Assembly (NCBI GenBank): GCA_029259055.1
Contig: JAPDJP010000008.1
Location: 1-60,418 of the forward strand
Direction of reading: 5' to 3'
DNA length: 60,418 nucleotides
DNA from: Thermoplasmatota archaeon
Lineage (GTDB): Archaea > Thermoplasmatota > E2 > UBA202 > JdFR-43
The notes below the pieces were generated by a model. It ran no database searches. It was not told the origin of the DNA and saw only the letters and a list, made by a program, of their open reading frames with translations. A program made the translations under genes and the position numbers. Shown piece by piece: positions 58,550 to 60,418 of the stretch (position 1 is its first letter; every line of letters starts with the position of its first letter).

Positions 58550-58738
58550 CTATTTCTTTTCTTTTGTGCTTAAAATTATTCCCAATATACCAGTAGATAT
58601 AAGAATAGCTACTGGAGAATATATACCAATATCCGCCCACACATTATAAGATAAACCCCAACCTATATAGTATATTATTCCCAAGACTATTAAAAAAGCC
58701 GAGAACACTAACTTTGCATTTATTTTATTTTCCGCCAT
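58550..58738 (-). CDS. Small two-helix membrane protein
   Basis: The product is 62 aa from ATG 58738 (MAENKINAK); three codons upstream is another ATG. It has two hydrophobic helices separated by YNVWADIGIYSP and a basic tail KEKK. The mix of Trp, Asp and Gly between helices looks conserved rather than random, and similar short membrane proteins occur in archaea, from memory only. It lies downstream of tRNA-Trp on the same strand. Confidence 0.6.
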   Translation of the reverse strand: MAENKINAKLVFSAFLIVLGIIYYIGWGLSYNVWADIGIYSPVAILISTGILGIILSTKEKK

Positions 58739-58760
58739 TTTTATCACGTAAATTAAATAG

Positions 58761-58902
58761 TGGGAGCACTGGGATTTGAACCCAGGTCAGCGGGTCTCTT
58801 CTATGGGTCATCGCTCCAGTTATTCTTCATTTCTCCGATGACCCTCTTCTAATCATCCCCATAACTGGAGCCCGCTATGATCCCTGGCTACACCATGCTC
58901 CC
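58761..58902 (-). tRNA. tRNA-Trp (anticodon CCA) with 69-nt intron at 37/38
   Basis: The exons are 58865-58902 (38 nt) and 58761-58795 (35 nt). The acceptor GGGAGCA pairs with UGCUCCC, discriminator A. Anticodon stem GCGGG:CCCGC holds loop CUCCAGA after splicing. The T-arm is CUGGG-UUCAAAU-CCCAG. A bulge-helix-bulge forms: the outer anticodon stem, the 4-nt helix CUCC with GAAG (one C-A mismatch), bulges AGU and AGA, and an inner helix UAUGGG with CCCAUA. Cleavage within the bulges gives G37 joined to A38, the canonical position. Confidence 0.95.
58796..58864 (-). ncRNA. Box C/D guide RNA carried by the tRNA-Trp intron
   Basis: Intron positions 1-69 hold C box AUGAUUA (9-15), D' CGGA (28-31), C' AUGAAGA (35-41) and D AUGA (54-57), closed by the stem UAUGGG:CCCAUA. 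The sequence before D, including CUGGAG, pairs with CUCCAG of the anticodon loop so that its fifth base upstream of D faces C34. The sequence before D' (GGGUC) pairs with GACCC across the 3' splice site so that its fifth base faces C39. Both meet the N+5 rule and match the known archaeal tRNA-Trp intron targets 34 and 39. Fibrillarin (7491-8129) would catalyse methylation. Confidence 0.85.
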
Positions 58903-58945
58903 ACGATTTGTAATATTTCTTGGCATTTAAATTTTTTATGGTCTG

Positions 58946-60142
58946 TTATAATCCTAAATTGAAAATTGTTACATTGATTGTTTTAAAAGCAGAATTCCCA
59001 GCATTGTCATATGCCATCGCTTTTATCTCATGCTTTCCCACTACAAGTTCATCCCATAACCATTCATATGGCTTATTTTTAATTTCTATCTTTAATTCAT
59101 CATCAATATAAATTTCAATTTTTGAAATTCCCGATTGATTATCATATGCATCCACCTGTAAAGTTATTTCTCCGATTATTATTGGCTTATTTGTAGGAAT
59201 AATTTCTTTATCCCAGATATAAAGATAATTTTTTGGTTTTTGTATATGTATCACAGGCTTTTCATTATCTGGTATATTTATATTTGCTATTTTAAGTAAG
59301 GTAGATGCAATCAATCTCGTTACTTTTACAGCATATTCCAAATCCATTTTATCTATAGTGTCTAAAGAAGTGTGGTAATAATCATTAAATTCATATTCAT
59401 GGAAAAACACAGCATTATATCCAGCCAGCATAAATGGCCAATGATCACTATTTCCTCCAGCATATTCTTCATTGACGTTCAACCCAATGCCATATTCCCT
59501 AGAACAATTGACAGCAATATTTGCTATCCATTTTGAATCCTTATTATCAAATATATACACATTTCTTTTTCCTTCATCGCTTTTTGTGTATCCAATCATA
59601 TCTGCATTTAAAACAGCAATAATGGGCATATTATTTTCAACAGCATTTGTAGCATAGCTAAAACTTCCCAATAATCCTTCTTCTTCTCCAGAAAATAAAA
59701 CAAATCTAATTGTATATGTAAGTTTTACTTTAAAATTGCTCAATGCCTTTGCAATTGCTAAAACAGCGGATGTCCCCGAACCATTATCGTCGGCGCCCGG
59801 CGAGGAAGGCACACTATCATAGTGGGCGCAAACTATTATGCTATCATTTTTCTCCCCAGGTAAAATTGCTTCTATATTTCTATCTTCATATCCAGAATTG
59901 TTCCATTCTATAAAATAAGTAGTATATCCATATTTAACTAATTCTTCATAAATGAAATTCCCCGCTTCCCAGCATGCTTGAGTTCCTGTAACTCGAGGGC
60001 CAAAATCTTGTAAAGTTTGTATGTATTCCCTTAGCATTTCTTCATTTATAACTGCTATTATATCATTAATATCCCATCCTACAGTATTTAGAGGAGGTAT
60101 AAGAAAAAGCAGAAGAATCGATAAAGTTATAATTTTTTGCAT
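58946..60142 (-). CDS. Secreted M28-family metallo-aminopeptidase
   Basis: The 398-aa product has a signal peptide (about 1-20). In the M28 domain, zinc ligands are in VCAHYDSVPSSPGADDNGSGTSAV, FSGEEEGLLGS, NADMIGY and YYHTSLDTIDKMD. It should remove N-terminal residues from peptides outside the cell. The last about 95 residues (YLYIWDKEIIP to FNLGL) form the domain shared with the 789-aa and 1402-aa proteins. It fits a chain in which C25 endopeptidase products are trimmed to amino acids. It is divergent from the next gene. Confidence 0.93.
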   Translation of the reverse strand: MQKIITLSILLLFLIPPLNTVGWDINDIIAVINEEMLREYIQTLQDFGPRVTGTQACWEAGNFIYEELVKYGYTTYFIEWNNSGYEDRNIEAILPGEKNDSIIVCAHYDSVPSSPGADDNGSGTSAVLAIAKALSNFKVKLTYTIRFVLFSGEEEGLLGSFSYATNAVENNMPIIAVLNADMIGYTKSDEGKRNVYIFDNKDSKWIANIAVNCSREYGIGLNVNEEYAGGNSDHWPFMLAGYNAVFFHEYEFNDYYHTSLDTIDKMDLEYAVKVTRLIASTLLKIANINIPDNEKPVIHIQKPKNYLYIWDKEIIPTNKPIIIGEITLQVDAYDNQSGISKIEIYIDDELKIEIKNKPYEWLWDELVVGKHEIKAMAYDNAGNSAFKTINVTIFNLGL

Positions 60143-60210
60143 AAGAAAGTTATAGAATTTGTATTAAAAATGTTTTTGAATAATTTTTTAAATAAAATCG
60201 TATAAGGTAT

Positions 60211-60418
60211 TATGAACTATACAAAATTAATTGTAATCCTTATCATACCAATAATCTTGGGAATAGTTTTTGGTATAAATAATGAGTCCATATCCAATAT
60301 CCAAAGAAAAGATGCTATGCCTGTCATAGTAAGCAAGGAAAATCCATTTTATGCAATTATTGCAGCTCCTGTAGCATTGTATTATGATGATTCATTGCAT
60401 GTTCAGCCATTACTTGTT
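60211..60418 (+). CDS. N-terminus of a secreted protein (partial)
   Basis: ATG 60211 opens a frame that runs off the window after 69 codons. A signal peptide (NYTKLIVILIIPIILGIVFG) is followed by NPFYAIIAAPVALYYDDSLHVQPLLV. The PVALYY segment resembles starts of archaeal exported proteins seen elsewhere, from memory only. The function cannot be told from this piece. Confidence 0.7.

Noticed and set aside
58761-58902. A broken or degenerate tRNA because the cloverleaf is interrupted
   Set aside because: Removing 69 nt at a proper bulge-helix-bulge restores a perfect tRNA-Trp; the insert is an intron.

Overview
The window is an AT-rich, gene-dense archaeal chromosome segment. The archaeal assignment rests on information-processing genes: PheT of the archaeal type, fibrillarin FlpA, Trm56, aIF5B, an XPD-type Fe-S helicase, type II methionine aminopeptidase, MBF1, class I lysyl-tRNA synthetase, exosome subunit Csl4, RNA polymerase subunit L and TruD. 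It also carries a tRNA-Trp whose intron folds as a box C/D guide. The many large secreted PKD/Ig-like proteins, C25 (gingipain-like), M28 and papain-like peptidase domains, and a PGF-CTERM-like archaeosortase signal suggest a protein-degrading Thermoplasmatota-like heterotroph. That lineage is an inference; no rRNA is present.

Layout. 1-8.1 kb: the tail of a surface protein, pheT, a PGF-CTERM membrane protein, a seven-PAS sensor with its response regulator, a CoA-disulfide-reductase-like flavoenzyme and fibrillarin. 8.1-16.4 kb: Trm56 fused to an HD domain, a UbiA prenyltransferase, a glycosyltransferase, a GIY-YIG/winged-helix pair, a B12/radical-SAM plus DUF362 pair and a divergent HhH-GPD protein. 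16.4-31.5 kb: a surface-protein island with a 789-aa PKD protein, a decayed IS110 remnant between 19-bp direct repeats, a 1863-aa protein with an internal cysteine-peptidase-like domain, a fused two-unit secreted protein, and divergent C25 paralogues (one apparently dead). Two tRNA genes here contain the stop codons of neighbouring ORFs. 31.6-43.7 kb: translation, repair and RNA genes surrounding a compact ubiquitin-like/E2/JAMM operon. 43.8-54.2 kb: PurA, a coiled-coil protein, a Usp protein, an anion transporter, a PUA protein, a secreted PLD protein, rhomboid and presenilin-like intramembrane proteases and a small GRAM/NTPase/membrane operon. 54.3-60.4 kb: a 1402-aa beta-helix protein, the tRNA-Trp, an M28 peptidase and the start of another secreted protein.

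The most notable system is at 37.4-38.8 kb. A beta-grasp protein ending exactly in Gly-Gly is followed, with no intergenic base, by an E2 carrying HPN and a catalytic Cys. The E2 overlaps a JAMM/MPN+ isopeptidase. No E1 or RING protein is encoded in the window. The genes look like a complete conjugate-and-remove cassette that must borrow an activating enzyme.

Other themes are tRNA modification (Sua5 then the ms2t6A methylthiotransferase; TruD; Trm56; the tRNA-Trp intron guide plus fibrillarin) and a secreted-proteolysis programme. Three of the exported proteins end in the same roughly 95-residue domain finishing in FN(L/M)G.
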